Source of the DNA: Panacagrimonas sp052387695
GTDB lineage: Bacteria; Pseudomonadota; Gammaproteobacteria; Nevskiales; Nevskiaceae
Direction: 5' to 3'
DNA: 64,000 nucleotides
NCBI GenBank assembly: GCA_052387695.1
Contig: JBQTIX010000092.1
Location: forward strand, 1 to 64,000
Positions 1 through 9,334 of the stretch are shown here, piece by piece. Under the pieces are notes generated by a model. That model ran no database searches. It saw nothing but the letters and a program-made list of their open reading frames with translations, and was not told where the DNA came from. The translations under genes were made by a program, and so were the position numbers. The stretch's first letter is position 1. The number at the start of each line of letters is the position of its first letter.

Positions 1-193
1 AAACCCGTACCCCGCCCCCCTTGGCCGTGGTTGGGTGTTGGCGCTTCGATTACCCCCCCTCCCGGCGGGCGCCGGGTTGGGGGTATAAGCTACGCGCATC
101 CACCGGGGACGGCATGGCAGGAGAGTGCATCCGTTTGTTCCGCGATAACGGCGCGCGACTGCGCGCTGCAAGCTCCTACGGAACCCGGCACCT

Positions 194-218
194 GTAAGAG
201 CGGGCCATGTCCGCGACA
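194..218 (+). repeat. Partial copy of the GTAGGAGCGGGCC palindromic repeat at the ackA start
   Basis: Twenty-five bases here match 60094-60118 with two mismatches. The ATG of ackA at 207 lies inside the match, so the repeat seems to have supplied the start codon and first residues of the gene. Bases 1-193 upstream are GC-rich and show no gene I can support. Confidence 0.6.
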
Positions 219-1259
219 GGCGCCTTGAACGCCCGACACATTCTTGCGCTGAACAGCGGCTCATCCTCGCTCAAAATCGGCTTGTTTCGCGTGGACGCTT
301 CAGGGAGCAAAACGCTGCTATCGGAAACGTTCGACTCCGCAGACGCGTCCGCTCGGATTGCGGAACGACTTTCCGACGCGAAGCTGCCCATGCCCGACGG
401 CATCGGTCATCGCATCGTGCACGGCGGACCGTCGCTGCGGCAGCACTGCCTCATCGACGATGCGGTCATCCAGCAACTCGAAGCGGCCACGGCCTTCGCA
501 CCGCTGCATGTACCCGCGGCGCTGTCGCTCATGCGATTCGCGCAGACACAGTTTCCTGGCGTGCCGCAGGTGGCGTGCTTCGACACCCAGTTTCACGCCG
601 CGCTGCCGGACGTTGCGCGCGTGCTTCCAATCTCGCGAGAGCTGCAAGCCCAAGGCATCCAGCGCTACGGATTCCACGGGCTGTCCTGCGAATCGATCGT
701 GCGGCAGCTCGGCCCAAATCTGCCGCGGCGCCTGGTTGTCGCGCATCTCGGCAACGGCGCCAGCATCACCGCGATCAGGGATGGACGCTCCATCGACACC
801 ACCATGGGCATGACGCCGAGCGGCGGTGTGATGATGGGCACGCGCAGCGGTGACCTCGATCCGGGCGTGCTGATTCACCTGATGCGCGAAAAGAAGTTCG
901 ACCTGGCCATGCTCGAAGAGCTGATCGATCACCGCTCCGGCCTGCTCGGCGTCTCGGGCCTCGCCAGCGATATGCGCCGACTGCACGAGGCGGCCAAGTC
1001 GAACGCCGATGCGCGGCTGGCCATCGAGATGTTCTGCACGTCCGTGCGCAAGCAGATCGCCGCGATGATCACGGTGCTCAGTGGCGTCGACCTGCTGGTC
1101 TTCACCGGCGGTATCAGCGAGAACGATGCGAAGGTTCGTGCTGCGATTTGCGAGGGCCTGTCCTGGATCGGGCACCTCGCCGTGCAGGTGCTGCCCTCGC
1201 AGGAAGACGAGCAGATAGCGCGCCATGCCTGGGCGCTGGTCTCGCAGGAAGCTTCCTGA
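207..1259 (+). CDS. ackA: Acetate kinase
   Basis: Acetate kinase makes acetyl phosphate and ADP from acetate and ATP, or runs in reverse to yield ATP; it is cytoplasmic. The 350-residue product starts with the ASKHA phosphate-binding signature NSGSSSLK near residue 15. It also carries HRIVHGG, CFDTQFHA, RYGFHGLS, HLGNGAS, GDLDPG and FTGGISEN, all typical of AckA/BuK kinases. At 350 residues it is shorter than the roughly 400 of most AckA proteins. The ATG lies within a short dispersed repeat, so residues 2-8 are probably repeat-derived. Its stop overlaps the next start as TGATG, which implies translational coupling to the cation ATPase. No phosphotransacetylase or phosphoketolase gene is in view. 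Butyrate or propionate kinase activity cannot be excluded. Confidence 0.93.
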   Translation: MSATGALNARHILALNSGSSSLKIGLFRVDASGSKTLLSETFDSADASARIAERLSDAKLPMPDGIGHRIVHGGPSLRQHCLIDDAVIQQLEAATAFAPLHVPAALSLMRFAQTQFPGVPQVACFDTQFHAALPDVARVLPISRELQAQGIQRYGFHGLSCESIVRQLGPNLPRRLVVAHLGNGASITAIRDGRSIDTTMGMTPSGGVMMGTRSGDLDPGVLIHLMREKKFDLAMLEELIDHRSGLLGVSGLASDMRRLHEAAKSNADARLAIEMFCTSVRKQIAAMITVLSGVDLLVFTGGISENDAKVRAAICEGLSWIGHLAVQVLPSQEDEQIARHAWALVSQEAS

Positions 1260-4069
1260 TGACGGCCGTCACGGCGGATGACCCGTCCCTCAAGGATGCA
1301 GACGAAGTTGCCAGGATTTTCGCAGCGGACCTCGCAGGCGGTCTGAGCACGCAAGAGGCGGCGCGACGACTCGCGGAAAACGGCGCCAATGAGCTGCGTG
1401 CGGCGCCGCGCACACCGACCTGGCGTCGCGTGCTGTCGCACTTCGAGGACCCCCTCGTTTATCTGTTGCTGGCCGCCGTCGTCATCGCGCTCGTCGCGTG
1501 GGCTATCGAGGGCGGTGAGGGTTGGCCGGTGGACGCGATCGTGATCGCGGTTGTGGTGCTGCTCAACGCGGTCCTCGGCTACGTGCAGGAAGCCAAGGCC
1601 GAGAACGCGGTGGCCGTGCTGGCGCGCATGACGGCAGTCACCTCCGCTGTGCTGCGCGACGGACAGGTGTTGCGCGTGCCCAGCAGTGAACTGGTTCGTG
1701 GAGACGTACTCGTGCTCGGCGAAGGCGACGCCGTGGGTGCGGACGCGCGCCTGGTTCAGGCCAGCGCGCTGCGCGTGCACGAAGCCTCGTTGACCGGCGA
1801 GAGCGAAGCCGTGCTCAAGGATGCTGCGACGCTGCCCACGCCCGCAGCGCTCGGCGACCGGCTGAACATGGTTTTCAAGGGCACGGCGGTTGCGCAGGGC
1901 ACGGGTCGCTGCGTCGTCACGGCGACCGGGATGGACACCGAGATGGGCGATATCGCCGCCATGCTCGAAGCCACTGTGGCAGAGCCGACGCCGCTGGAGA
2001 AGGAAGTCGGGCGCATCGGTCGCATGCTCGGCGCCGCGGTCGTCGTCATTGCGCTCGCGGTGGTGACGACCATCCTGCTGATCTCGGATATCCGCGGCGC
2101 GGCCGATGTCATCGACGTGCTGCTGCTCGGCGTCTCGCTGGCGGTGGCGGCGGTGCCCGAGGGGCTGCCGGCGATTCTGTCGGTGGTGCTGGCTCTCGGC
2201 GTGCAGCGCATGGCCAGGCACCACGCGATCGTCAAGAAACTCTCCTCGGTGGAAACGCTGGGCTCGGCCTCCGTCATCGCCTCCGACAAGACCGGGACGC
2301 TGACCCGCGCGGAAATGACCATCGAGCGCGTGATGACGGCTTCGGGCCGCACCGATGTGACCGGGGTGGGCTACGCGCCCGAAGGCGAGGTCCGGCACGA
2401 GGGCGCCGCGCTCGCAGCCGGGCCGCTGCACGACGAGCAGATCGTGATGCTCAGCGGCGGCAGCTTGGCCGGCGACGCCGATCTGCGCCAGACCGCGGGC
2501 GGCGAGTGGGAGATTCACGGCGACCCGACCGAAGCGGCGTTCCTGGTGGCCGAACGCAAGCTCGGAGTCAGCGAGCGGCGCTTGCGGCGTTTCCAGCGCG
2601 TCGGCGAAATCCCGTTCACCTCCGAGCGCAAGATGATGTCGGTGATCGCGCTCGATCATGAGCACGACGACGCGCTCGTGCTGATCGTCAAGGGCGCGCC
2701 CGACGTGCTGCTGCATCGCTGCACCCGCGCGCGGCTGGGCATGGAAATCGTCGCGCTCGATGAGGTTCTGCGCGCGCGGCTGCTGGCGGACGTGGATACC
2801 CTTTCCGACGCCGCGCTGCGCACCCTGGCCGTTGCCTATCGTCCGCTCGAACCGGGCGAAGACAGCCAGCCAAGCGAATCGCTCGAACGTGAACTGATCT
2901 TCGTCGGCACCGTCGGCATGATCGACCCGCCGCGTGCGGAGGCCGCGCTGGCTATCGTCGAGGCCCGCCGCGCCGGCATCCGCGTGATCATGATCACCGG
3001 CGATCATCCGCGCACCGCTGCGCGCATCGCCGCGGATCTCGGAATTGTCGAAGCCGGCGCGGTCGCGCTGACGGGCATCGAACTCGATGCGCTCGACGAC
3101 GCAGCGTTCCGGCAGGCAGTGCGCAAGACCTCGGTCTACGCGCGGGTGGCGCCCGCGCACAAGCTGCGCATCGTCGACGCGCTGCAAGCCGATGGCAATG
3201 TGGTGGCGATGACCGGCGACGGCGTCAACGATGCGCCTGCGCTGAAGTCGGCCGACATCGGCATCGCGATGGGCTTGACCGGCACCGAGGTGACGAAGGA
3301 GGCGGCCAAGATGATTCTGGCCGACGACAACTTCGCCACCATCGTCGAGGCCGTGCGCGAGGGCCGCGCCATCTTCGACAATATCCGCAAGTTCCTGCGC
3401 TACCTGCTGTGCTCGAACATGGGCGAGGTGCTGACCGTGTTCCTCGGCGTGATCGGCGCCAGTGTGATCGGGCTCGGCGGCTCGGGTAAGGCCGTGGTGC
3501 TGCCCCTGCTCGCCACGCAGCTTCTGTGGATCAACCTGGTCACCGACTCCGCGCCTGCGCTCGCGATCTGCCTCGACCCGCCCACCGAGGATCTCATGGC
3601 GCGCAAGCCGCGGCGCCTGAGTGATCGGGTGATCGACTCTCGCATGTGGGCGGACGTGATCGAGGTCGGCGTGGTGATCGCCGGGGTGACCTTGCTGACG
3701 ATGGACATCGTGCTGCCTGGCGGACTGATTGCTGCGGGACTGATCGAAGGCCATCAGGATTTCGCCACCGCCCGCACCGCCGGCTTCACGACCCTGGTGT
3801 TCGCCAGCCTGTTCACCTGTTTCAATGCGCGCTCCGACACCGCGAGCGCGTTCACGCACCTGTTCGTCAACCCCTGGCTGTGGGGCGCGATCGCGCTGTC
3901 GGTGCTCCTGCAAGTCATGGTGGTGAATCTCGCCTTCCTCAATCTCGCCTTCCACACCGTGCCGATGACGCTCGATCAGTGGCTGTTGTGCGCGGCAATG
4001 GCGAGCGGAGTGCTCTGGTTCGGCGAGTTGCGCAAGCTCGGGAGTCGCGCGTGGGCGCGAGGGAGATGA
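1259..4069 (+). CDS. Cation-transporting P-type ATPase (P2, calcium-pump-like)
   Basis: This 936-residue inner-membrane pump couples ATP hydrolysis to cation transport. An N-terminal cation ATPase domain (STQEAARRLAENGANEL) precedes the actuator motif LTGESEAV. Next come the PEGLP membrane motif of P2-type calcium pumps and the phosphorylation loop DKTGTLT, with the aspartate near residue 343. MITGDHPRTA, GDGVNDAPALKSADIGIAMG and C-terminal membrane helices complete the fold. I chose the ATG at 1259 because it overlaps the ackA stop and is followed directly by the N-terminal domain; an upstream in-frame start at 1148 would lie inside ackA. PEGL suggests Ca2+ or a related cation, but magnesium or sodium/potassium transport is possible. 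An ATPase beside a Usp protein suggests a stress or ion-homeostasis module. Confidence 0.92.
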   Translation: MTAVTADDPSLKDADEVARIFAADLAGGLSTQEAARRLAENGANELRAAPRTPTWRRVLSHFEDPLVYLLLAAVVIALVAWAIEGGEGWPVDAIVIAVVVLLNAVLGYVQEAKAENAVAVLARMTAVTSAVLRDGQVLRVPSSELVRGDVLVLGEGDAVGADARLVQASALRVHEASLTGESEAVLKDAATLPTPAALGDRLNMVFKGTAVAQGTGRCVVTATGMDTEMGDIAAMLEATVAEPTPLEKEVGRIGRMLGAAVVVIALAVVTTILLISDIRGAADVIDVLLLGVSLAVAAVPEGLPAILSVVLALGVQRMARHHAIVKKLSSVETLGSASVIASDKTGTLTRAEMTIERVMTASGRTDVTGVGYAPEGEVRHEGAALAAGPLHDEQIVMLSGGSLAGDADLRQTAGGEWEIHGDPTEAAFLVAERKLGVSERRLRRFQRVGEIPFTSERKMMSVIALDHEHDDALVLIVKGAPDVLLHRCTRARLGMEIVALDEVLRARLLADVDTLSDAALRTLAVAYRPLEPGEDSQPSESLERELIFVGTVGMIDPPRAEAALAIVEARRAGIRVIMITGDHPRTAARIAADLGIVEAGAVALTGIELDALDDAAFRQAVRKTSVYARVAPAHKLRIVDALQADGNVVAMTGDGVNDAPALKSADIGIAMGLTGTEVTKEAAKMILADDNFATIVEAVREGRAIFDNIRKFLRYLLCSNMGEVLTVFLGVIGASVIGLGGSGKAVVLPLLATQLLWINLVTDSAPALAICLDPPTEDLMARKPRRLSDRVIDSRMWADVIEVGVVIAGVTLLTMDIVLPGGLIAAGLIEGHQDFATARTAGFTTLVFASLFTCFNARSDTASAFTHLFVNPWLWGAIALSVLLQVMVVNLAFLNLAFHTVPMTLDQWLLCAAMASGVLWFGELRKLGSRAWARGR

Positions 4070-4241
4070 AGCATCCGCAGCCGCTTGATCGCCGTGTGCA
4101 GCCCCGGTCATGGCCAGGGAACAGGCGCTGCGCCTGAACGCACTCGCGGGATCGCCTTGGCCTACGTGCGCTGCCAGACCGACGCCGCCGTCCAATGCGT
4201 GGATAACTCATGGATTGACGACGGCGACCGCCGGAGGCCGC

Positions 4242-5144
4242 GTGGCAAAGCCCAGGCAACACCGGATACTGATTGCAACCGATGGCTCGCGCGCTGCCCA
4301 GGCGGCGCTTGCGACGGCGGCCAGATTCCCGTGGCCGGAGCTTTCGAGCGTGCGTGCCGTCATTGCGCGCACGAGCTGGCTGCCGGTCGATGCGGACTGG
4401 CTGACCGACCATGCGGATGCGCGCGCCGCGCTGGAGAAGAATTTCGAGCCGGTCGCGGCCGCGGCGCGCAGCGTGCTGGCGCGACGGTGGCCGGACCCGA
4501 AGGTGGTCATCGTCGACGAGATGCCCCAGGCCGCGATTCTCGCCGAGGCCACGCGCTTCAGGGCGAGCCTGATTGTCCTCGGCTGGCGCGGTCACGGCAG
4601 GTTTCGTCGGCTGTTGGCGGGCAGCGTTTCGCGCAGTATTGCCGCGCACGCGCCCTGTCCGGTGCTGGTGGTGCGCGACGCGCCGAAGACGGTGCGCCGC
4701 TTCGTGCTCGGATTCGATGGCTACGCCAATGCCGGACGTGCGCTCGATTTTCTCGGCTCGCTGCATCCCGTACGTGGCAGCAGCGTGGTGCTGGTCAACG
4801 TGGTCGAACCCGTGCACGTTCCGACTTCGCTGGCACGTTTTCCCTCGTCGATCAGGGCGCCCATTCGTCGCGAAGTGACTGCCATCAAGCTGCAAAGGCG
4901 CGAGCAGGGACAAGCAAGGCTCGACACGGCGGCGGCCCGGCTGGAGCGCTCGGGCTGGGCGGTGAGGACCGAGGTAAGAGTCGGCGATCCGCTCGCATGC
5001 CTGCTGGAAGCCGTCGAAGAACATCGCGCCGACGTTCTGATTCTCGGTGCACGCGCAACCGACGGACTGGAGCCCGCGCTGCTGGGCAGCGTCGCCAACG
5101 GTGCACTGGACCGCTCGCCGGTTGCCGTGCTGCTGGTGCGCTAG
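4242..5144 (+). CDS. Tandem universal stress protein (two UspA domains)
   Basis: The product has 300 residues and two Usp folds in series. The first begins HRILIATDGSRAA and ends with an ATP-binding G-x2-G-x9-G-S loop (GWRGHGRF..LLAGS). The second begins RFVLGFDGYANAG and ends LGARATDGLEPALLGSVAN, where the loop is degenerate. I chose the GTG at 4242 because GGAGG lies four bases upstream and the Usp fold starts seven residues later; an ATG at 4110 would add 44 low-complexity residues. Usp proteins bind ATP or partners under stress and are cytoplasmic. It lies 172 bases behind the cation ATPase on the same strand. Its exact role is not shown by the sequence. Confidence 0.85.
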   Translation: MAKPRQHRILIATDGSRAAQAALATAARFPWPELSSVRAVIARTSWLPVDADWLTDHADARAALEKNFEPVAAAARSVLARRWPDPKVVIVDEMPQAAILAEATRFRASLIVLGWRGHGRFRRLLAGSVSRSIAAHAPCPVLVVRDAPKTVRRFVLGFDGYANAGRALDFLGSLHPVRGSSVVLVNVVEPVHVPTSLARFPSSIRAPIRREVTAIKLQRREQGQARLDTAAARLERSGWAVRTEVRVGDPLACLLEAVEEHRADVLILGARATDGLEPALLGSVANGALDRSPVAVLLVR

Positions 5145-5173
5145 CAAACCGCGAGGACTCACCTTGGGGAGGT

Positions 5174-5344
5174 CTGCACAGGTTCGATCCGGCTCGTAGG
5201 TCGGTTGTAGGTCGGTTCAAGCCGAAGGTGGAACCGACGCTGCGCGCCCTTGACGAAGCCCGGCGCCTGTCGGCTCCGGCCACGAAAAGCCGTGGTCTTG
5301 AGCCGACCTACACCGGACCTACCCTTGAATTCAAACCTGTGCAG
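5174..5344. repeat. REP-like doublet element with 11-bp terminal inverted repeats
   Basis: The element is bounded by CTGCACAGGTT and its exact reverse complement AACCTGTGCAG. Inside are two hairpins. The left one, GTCGGTTCAAGCC, closes with GGTGGAACCGAC; the right one is a TCGGCTCC/TTGAGCCGA stem around a CCACGAAAAGCCGTGG-like core. This is the best-bounded copy of the commonest repeat in the window. It fills the space between the Usp gene and the convergent antiporter gene and may act as a bidirectional mRNA 3' end. Confidence 0.85.
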
Positions 5345-5457
5345 AGCGTCTCTTGGCAGACAACGACCCGATTTTCGATACGGCGATTGCCCGGCTGACG
5401 ATCTGAGGGGGTGAGTGAATGCCTCCACGTCTGTTTAAAAGCACCTGTGGCACGGCG

Positions 5458-7083
5458 TCAGCCGCTGTACTGCGCCTCTTGCAGGTCGATTTCCCGCACG
5501 ATCTTGCGCAAGCTTAATTCTGCAATTCCGTGCTGGCGTCCAATTCGCAGAATCTCGTCGCGCTCCGCGCGCAAGCCCACCAGCCGCAACTGCCGCTCGA
5601 TGGCGTCGGCGCCATGTCGCTTCGTGGTGTTGCCGTCATCCCTCGCATGCCGGTCGATGCGGCGCCGATACCGCGCCACGAGATGCGTTGCTGCGTCGGC
5701 ATGCAGGCCAGCGTCCCCAGGTCCGTCTGCCGGCGCACTCCGGACGGCCTCGATGGCGCGGATCGCCGCTTCGGCCGCAGCCGCCCGGGCACGGGTCTCC
5801 ATGCTTCGATCCGCCGGGTCTGCTGGCAGCTCCAGGCCGCGCAGTGCGCGCGGCAGGGCGACCGTCGCCAGAACCAGCGACAGGACGATGACACCGGCGG
5901 CCAGGAAGATCGCCAGATCGCGTGCCGGGAAGGGTGTTCCGTCGCTCATCGTCGAGGGCAGGGTCAACACGCCGGCCAGGGTGATGGCGCCACGCACGCC
6001 GGCCAGCGACATGGCCATGACCAGACGCCAGTGTGACGGCGTGGGGACGCCGAGCGAGCGCGTGCCGAAGAACGCCAGCTTCAGCGATACCCACACCCAT
6101 GCGAATCGCAGAATGGCCAGACCCAGGACGATGAGCACGACATACAAGCCGAGCCACCAGGGATTGCGCCGCCCGGTGAGAAGAACGGTTTGTTCGGATG
6201 CCGAAAGGATGGCCGGAATCTGCTCCCCCAGCAGCACGAAGATGCTGCCGTTGGCCGCCAATTGCACGGTCTCCCATACGGCCGTCCTGCGGATGCGTGT
6301 GACCGGGTGCCAGTGCGCGTGCGGCGTGAAGCCCATGGTGATGCCGGCCGCGACCGCGGCCAGAATTCCCGAGCAGTGCAGGCGCTCGGCCAGCAGGTAC
6401 ACGCCGAACGGGATGAGCAGTGTGATGAGGATCTGCGCGCCGCCATCGTCCCCCAGCAACACCGTCGATTCGGACTTGGCGTGGGTCACCAGCCAGGTCA
6501 CCCCGAAGCCGATGGCGAGGCCACCCGCGGCCACCCACAGAAACGTCACGAGCGCACTCGACAGCACGAACGAACCAGTCAGCGCTGCCGCGACCGCAAA
6601 GCGCATGCACACCAGACCGGAGGCGTCGTTGAACAGCGATTCGCCCTGGAGAATGCGCATCATCCGTGTCGGGATCGGCACTCTCGCGGCGATGGCCGAT
6701 ACTGCGATCGGGTCCGTCGGCGAGACCGCGGCGGCCAGCGCAAATGCGACCGCGAGCGGCATCGCCGGAATCAGCCAGTGGATCAGCAGGCCCGCGCCGA
6801 ACACGGTGAAGACCACCAGGCCCAGCGCCAGGGTGAGAATGGTCGGGCCTTCGCGAACCAGATCGTCTTTGGGAATGCGCCAGCCGTCCAGGAACAACAG
6901 GGGTGGCAGCAGCAACAGGAAAAAAACTTCGGGGTCGAGTTCTGCCGACGCGAGGTCCGAGTAAAAGATCCCGGCACCGAGCGCGATCTGGATCAGCGGC
7001 ACCGGCAGGCGCGTGAGGCCGGCGATGAAGCGGCTCGCGACCACCGCCAGCAGCATGATGAGGACGAGGAGGGTGGCTTCCAT
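5458..7083 (-). CDS. Sodium/proton antiporter, CPA1 family
   Basis: The 541-residue integral membrane protein begins MEATLLVLIMLLAVVASRF and has about 12 hydrophobic segments. These include LLPPLLFLDGWRIPKDDL, the conserved AAAVSPTDPIAVSAI segment and QGESLFNDASGLV. The ND pair, in the place of the CPA1 ion-binding Asn-Asp, is intact. SLAGVRGAITLAGVLTLP follows near residue 360. The last 120 residues form a hydrophilic tail, RARAAAAEAAIRAIEAV onwards, as in many bacterial NhaP/YjcE-type exchangers. The protein should exchange Na+ or K+ for H+ at the inner membrane. It is transcribed alone, convergent with the Usp gene across a repeat element. Confidence 0.92.
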   Translation of the reverse strand: MEATLLVLIMLLAVVASRFIAGLTRLPVPLIQIALGAGIFYSDLASAELDPEVFFLLLLPPLLFLDGWRIPKDDLVREGPTILTLALGLVVFTVFGAGLLIHWLIPAMPLAVAFALAAAVSPTDPIAVSAIAARVPIPTRMMRILQGESLFNDASGLVCMRFAVAAALTGSFVLSSALVTFLWVAAGGLAIGFGVTWLVTHAKSESTVLLGDDGGAQILITLLIPFGVYLLAERLHCSGILAAVAAGITMGFTPHAHWHPVTRIRRTAVWETVQLAANGSIFVLLGEQIPAILSASEQTVLLTGRRNPWWLGLYVVLIVLGLAILRFAWVWVSLKLAFFGTRSLGVPTPSHWRLVMAMSLAGVRGAITLAGVLTLPSTMSDGTPFPARDLAIFLAAGVIVLSLVLATVALPRALRGLELPADPADRSMETRARAAAAEAAIRAIEAVRSAPADGPGDAGLHADAATHLVARYRRRIDRHARDDGNTTKRHGADAIERQLRLVGLRAERDEILRIGRQHGIAELSLRKIVREIDLQEAQYSG

Positions 7084-7737
7084 ATCCCGTCAGACCTCGA
7101 TGACCTCAGCAGTCCTGGGCCGCGCTTCAACCCAGCCGGCGCTTCCGATCGGCGCCGGCGGCGCCGTCCGGCCCAATCCGGGTGTTGCGTAGTCGTCTCT
7201 GACGTTCATCGATGCTCCCCAGCGTCCTCCACGAACACCATGACCTTTGCAGCGCCTCCGCAGCCTCGTCGGCCGGGGCTCGTGGGGCGTCGTCGAGGAC
7301 GCTCAGCGTGTCCGCACCGCGCCGTTTCATCTGTGCGGCACCGCGCAGAAAGCGAGTTTTTCCATCGCGACGTGTTGGCCCGGTGCTGAGCCGCAGCGGC
7401 CCGCGCAGCGTGCCGCGCGGCCGGACTTCGCCTTTCCCCCAGGATGCCGGCCACGCCGCGAGCCCGGCCGATCGGGCAAACGGTTTGCGTTCGCAAGGTG
7501 CAGCAACAGGATCGCGACGGACACCCTGAATTCGAACGGCAAGACGGGCCCGGTTCCGGTAGCGACCCTGCCTGCTTGCCAGACCCCATCGGGCGCCGGC
7601 TCCAAAGGCGTCCACCGGCCGGTTCGGAGTGTCGATTCGGGCAGTAATTGCACCTGTTAGACAAACGCGCAAAGGTCGGATAACGTCGGCCCCGCAGTCG
7701 TTTCAAGCAGGGTTTGCTCCGCGATCTTCTGTGCCCT
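7084..7737. other. Gene-poor stretch upstream of the cold-shock gene
   Basis: Several overlapping open frames of 100-180 codons occur on both strands, but none has a recognisable motif, a good ribosome site or normal amino-acid use; all are rich in Arg, Pro and Ala. I see no supported gene. The stretch probably holds the divergent promoters of the antiporter and the cold-shock gene. Confidence 0.5.
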
Positions 7738-7781
7738 GACAGTGATCCGTTTCACTGTCCGGGGACGCTCCAGTTCCCCGG
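7738..7781 (+). promoter_or_regulatory. Two hairpins in the leader of the cold-shock gene
   Basis: GACAGTGA at 7738 pairs with TCACTGTC ending at 7759. CCGGGGA at 7759 pairs with TCCCCGG ending at 7781. Both lie 70-115 bases before the start codon. Long structured leaders are usual for cspA-type mRNAs, where they tune translation with temperature, but that role is inferred here. Confidence 0.5.
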
Positions 7782-7853
7782 CAACGTTTCTTGAACGCTT
7801 GCACCATGTGGGCGGGGAGTCCACACATCATCAACTGTTCAGAGGAACGTTTC

Positions 7854-8066
7854 ATGTCGAATGTATCGACCGGTGTAGTGAAGTGGTTCAATGACGCCAA
7901 GGGCTTTGGTTTCATCACCCCGGAAGGTGGTGGCGAAGACCTCTTTGCTCATTTCAAGGAAATCCAGGGCTCCGGATTCAAGACCCTGAAAGAAGGACAG
8001 CGCGTGCAGTACATCGCCCAGCGCGGTCAGAAAGGGATGCAGGCCACTCAGATTAAGGCGGTTTGA
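7854..8066 (+). CDS. Cold-shock domain protein (CspA family)
   Basis: The 70-residue OB-fold protein binds single-stranded RNA and DNA. Both RNP motifs are present: KGFGFITP (RNP1) near residue 15 and DLFAHF (RNP2) near residue 29. Length and the opening VSTGVVKWFNDAKGFGF are typical of CspA/CspD. I chose the ATG at 7854 because AGAGGA lies about nine bases upstream and it gives the standard length; the open frame extends further upstream without conserved sequence. The gene is monocistronic, with a structured leader and a clear intrinsic terminator downstream. Confidence 0.95.
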   Translation: MSNVSTGVVKWFNDAKGFGFITPEGGGEDLFAHFKEIQGSGFKTLKEGQRVQYIAQRGQKGMQATQIKAV

Positions 8067-8119
8067 TCCGTCGGCCGGTCCTTTCTCGTCCAACTATTTT
8101 CGATATTGCAGTAATCGAG

Positions 8120-8150
8120 AGCCGCGGCGATTTCGCCGCGGCTTTCTTTT
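8120..8150 (+). terminator. Intrinsic terminator of the cold-shock gene
   Basis: AGCCGCGGCG and CGCCGCGGCT form a perfect ten-pair stem with an ATTT loop, followed by a T-rich tract (TTCTTTTT). It lies 54 bases after the csp stop and 26 bases before the desaturase start. Confidence 0.92.
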
Positions 8151-8175
8151 TGACCTCTTCGAGCCCGCGACTTCC

Positions 8176-9321
8176 ATGAGCTCTCTCCCGCTTCCCCTGG
8201 TCGCCGCCCCGCTCAATGTGCCGGCGACGATCCTGTTCTCTGTCACGACGGTGCTGTTGCTGACCGCGTTCCCGGTCTATGCCTGGTTCCACGAGTTCTC
8301 GGCGGCGGCCTGGACCTGGTTCGGCGTCTTCCTGTTTGCCAGCGGGCTGTCCATCACCGCCGGCTACCACCGCCTGTGGGCGCACCGGACGTACGAGGCG
8401 AGTCTGCCCCTGAGAATTTTCTACATGCTGTTCGGCGCTCAGGCGTTCCAGAACAGCATCCTGATCTGGGCCTCGATGCACCGGGTGCATCACCGGGAAG
8501 TGGACGACGTGGACCGCGATCCCTATTCGATCAAGCGCGGATTCTGGTTCGCGCACATGGGCTGGATGCTGCGCGACTATCCCAGCCAGGTGCTGGATCT
8601 CTCCAATGCCCGCGATCTGGAGCGCGATCCGGTGGTGATGTTCCAGCACCGGCACTACCTGGGCATCGCGCTGTTCATGAACATCGGCCTGCCTGCCCTG
8701 GTCGGCATGCTGAGCGGGGATGTCTGGGGCGTGTTGCTGGTGGCCGGTCTGCTGCGCCTGGTGCTGAATCATCACCTCACCTTCTTCATCAACTCGCTCG
8801 CCCACCTATGGGGCCGGCGGCCGTACACCGAGGACAATTCGGCGCGCGACAACGACTTCATCGCGCTGCTGACGTACGGCGAGGGGTATCACAACTTCCA
8901 TCACCTGTTTCAGTGGGACTATCGCAATGGCGTGCGCTGGTGGCAGTTCGACCTGACCAAGTGGTGGATCGCGGCCTGGTCCTGGTTCGGCCAGGCGCGC
9001 AATCTCAAGCGGGTGCCCGAGTTCCGCATCCGCCGCGCGATGGTTGAGCGCCAGTTCGCGCGCGCCAGCGCCAGGCTCTCCACCGCGCCCGCGACCACGC
9101 GCATGGAGACCCTGCGGAAACTCCTGGAAGAGGAAATGGAAGCCTTCAAGGCGACCGTCAACGAATGGTCGCGTCTGCAGACCGAGAAGATCGAGGCGGC
9201 GAAGAAGCAGGTCGTCGATCGCTGGGAGCACAGTGAGGCGCGACGGCAGTTGCTGGCGCTGGAAGACTCACTGCGCATGCAGTACGAGCGGCTTCGTCTG
9301 CTGCACTTGCAGACGGCGTGA
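8176..9321 (+). CDS. Membrane fatty acid desaturase (acyl-CoA delta-9 type)
   Basis: This 381-residue integral membrane di-iron enzyme inserts a cis double bond into an acyl chain. The three histidine boxes are intact: HRLWAH, HRVHH and HNFHH, the last in GEGYHNFHHLFQWDYRNG. Hydrophobic helices flank them, and a charged C-terminal tail of about 80 residues is likely helical. Its place just behind a cold-shock gene fits membrane-fluidity control, but a terminator separates the two. Start at the ATG at 8176, whose product begins MSSLPLPLVAAPLN. Confidence 0.93.
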   Translation: MSSLPLPLVAAPLNVPATILFSVTTVLLLTAFPVYAWFHEFSAAAWTWFGVFLFASGLSITAGYHRLWAHRTYEASLPLRIFYMLFGAQAFQNSILIWASMHRVHHREVDDVDRDPYSIKRGFWFAHMGWMLRDYPSQVLDLSNARDLERDPVVMFQHRHYLGIALFMNIGLPALVGMLSGDVWGVLLVAGLLRLVLNHHLTFFINSLAHLWGRRPYTEDNSARDNDFIALLTYGEGYHNFHHLFQWDYRNGVRWWQFDLTKWWIAAWSWFGQARNLKRVPEFRIRRAMVERQFARASARLSTAPATTRMETLRKLLEEEMEAFKATVNEWSRLQTEKIEAAKKQVVDRWEHSEARRQLLALEDSLRMQYERLRLLHLQTA

Positions 9322-9334
9322 TCAGAAAAAACCC

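Noticed and set aside
929..4195. Very long minus-strand open frame of 1088 codons
   Set aside because: It lies antisense to the P-type ATPase and ackA, is full of His/Arg/Gln-rich sequence and has no motif. High GC content creates such shadows.
5181..5190. GGTTCGATCC, resembling a tRNA T-arm (also at 9341)
   Set aside because: It belongs to the repeat end (CTGCACAGGTTCGATCC); no acceptor, D or anticodon arm is present.
7127..7672. Minus-strand frame of 181 codons upstream of the cold-shock gene
   Set aside because: No motif, signal or ribosome site; competing frames on both strands look equally random.
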